Part shown: positions 63,285-64,000 of the stretch, in pieces
How the letters are laid out: each line of letters begins with the position of its first letter
Position numbering within the stretch: position 1 is the stretch's first letter
Source of the DNA: CAWBVG01 sp963792175
GTDB lineage: Bacteria > Acidobacteriota > Vicinamibacteria > Vicinamibacterales > CAVVIG01
NCBI GenBank assembly: GCA_963792175.1
Contig: CAWBVG010000031.1
Location: forward strand, 186,001-250,000
Direction: 5' to 3'
DNA: 64,000 nt
Position numbers and translations under genes: made by a program
Notes under the pieces: generated by a model
The model's database searches: none
Told to the model about the DNA's origin: nothing
What the model saw: only the letters and a program-made list of their open reading frames with translations

Positions 63285-64000
63285 TCAGAAGTTCAACCGC
63301 ACCGAAAGCTGGACGATGCGCGGCGGCCGCGTGGGATTGGCGATCCCGATCGCCGTCCCGAAGTTGGGGTTGATCTGCACCCCGCGGCGTCGAACCGCGC
63401 CGTGCGGTCGATGTCCTGGAACTCCACCGGGTTGAACACATTGTAGATCTCGGCGCGGAACTGTGCGCGCCTCGCTTCCGCCGAAGCTGACGTTCTTGAA
63501 CACCGCGAAATTCCTGTTGTTCACGCTCGGCTTGCGGACGGCGTTGCGCGGCGCGTTGCCGTAGCTGCCCTTGGCGGGACGCGCGAACGCCGCGGTATTG
63601 AAGCAGCCGGTCAGCGGATCGCCGCCGCCGGCCAGCGGATCGCCGACGAGCACGGGACGCACGGTACGGAATCCGCCGCCGAGGTCGGTGCCCTGGCCGC
63701 CTTCGCCGCCGGTGAAGTCGAAGTTGTCGACGGTCGTGAACATGACCGGCGCCCAGTCGCCGGTGGCCCAGTCGCTCTCGCCCGAGAGCTGCCATCCGTC
63801 GAGCAGCACGCGCGATCGCGCCCGTGTGTCGTCCGGGGATGTCCCAGGAGTAGTTGACGATCAGGGTGTTGCGGTTGCTCTGCGCCAGCTCGGAGTAGAA
63901 GAAATCGGTCGGACGCGTGTACGCGATCGACAGGTTGCCCGGATCTTCGTCGGCGAGCCCGCGCGAGCGCTGCAGTGTGTAGGCCGCGCCGAACTGGACG
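63285..64000 (-). CDS. TonB-dependent receptor, C-terminal part (cut by window edge)
   Basis: From the right edge the barrel strands read VQFGAAYTLQRSRGLADEDP, LIVNYSWDIPG, DGWQLSGESDWATGDWAPVM, GNAPRNAVRKPSVNNRNFAV and NPTRPPRIVQLSVRLNF, ending in a terminal Phe like the other two Oar-like receptors. Two or three frame changes near 63815, 63465 and 63390 need correction. It is the first gene of the fucosidase operon and would take up fucosylated oligosaccharides. The N-terminal domains are outside the window. Confidence 0.82.

Overview
The window looks like a piece of a high-GC soil acidobacterial chromosome, most likely class Vicinamibacteria. This is inferred from gene content only: Oar-like TonB receptors with a carboxypeptidase-regulatory N-domain, a DUF1800/DUF1501 pair, paired TIM-barrel and Gfo/Idh oxidoreductases, PQQ beta-propellers and DUF1080. 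No rRNA, tRNA, CRISPR array, phage gene or transposase was recognised. Almost the whole window is devoted to sugar uptake and oxidation.

Layout: 0-1 kb, nfeD-type membrane operon (minus strand). 1-4 kb, DUF1800 and Tat-exported DUF1501. 4-6 kb, three small hypotheticals. 6-16 kb, a sugar-acid locus: DgoD-like dehydratase, PfkB kinase, IclR regulator with an operator on its own start codon, TonB receptor, Gfo/Idh, Tat-exported SMP-30 lactonase and a secreted HpaI-like aldolase. 16-28.5 kb, two paralogous TIM-barrel + Gfo/Idh cassettes around a PAS-AraC regulator and two secreted PQQ propellers, followed by DUF1080 and a cytochrome c-HhH protein; this is a candidate 3-keto-sugar or sugar-oxidation system. 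28.5-41.6 kb, L-rhamnose catabolism and uptake (kinase, bifunctional aldolase/dehydrogenase, TonB receptor, ABC transporter with a permease-binding-protein fusion, isomerase). 41.8-43.2 kb, DUF1579 and an exported TIM-barrel protein between two large repeats. 43.6-46.2 kb, cobalt nitrile hydratase (alpha with a Tat-like signal and His-rich stretch, beta, accessory protein, Ni/Co permease). 46.2-58.8 kb, Tat-exported Gfo/Idh, then a non-phosphorylating L-fucose pathway (dehydrogenase, FAHD hydrolase, mutarotase, lactonase, fuconate dehydratase) with its own ABC transporter, an OYE-family protein, a cupin and an ASCH protein. 58.9-64 kb (minus strand), cupin, IolB-like isomerase, an unassigned exported protein, a GH29 alpha-L-fucosidase and a truncated TonB receptor.

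Many genes are broken by single-base frame changes. Nearly all are one extra base relative to the coding strand, whichever strand that is, and correcting them gives proteins of family length. I treat them as probable consensus insertion errors and give each gene as one feature spanning its frames.

The most unusual structure is a family of roughly 240-bp palindromic intergenic elements (three copies: 14.6, 41.5 and 43.3 kb). Each holds a 145-146-bp cloverleaf-like core bounded by a perfect 13-bp inverted repeat. The core of the middle copy is inverted relative to unchanged flanks, and the long arm shows compensatory base changes. A second, looser class of cruciform intergenic arrays built from different 6-10-bp units recurs through the window, in some cases running into coding sequence.
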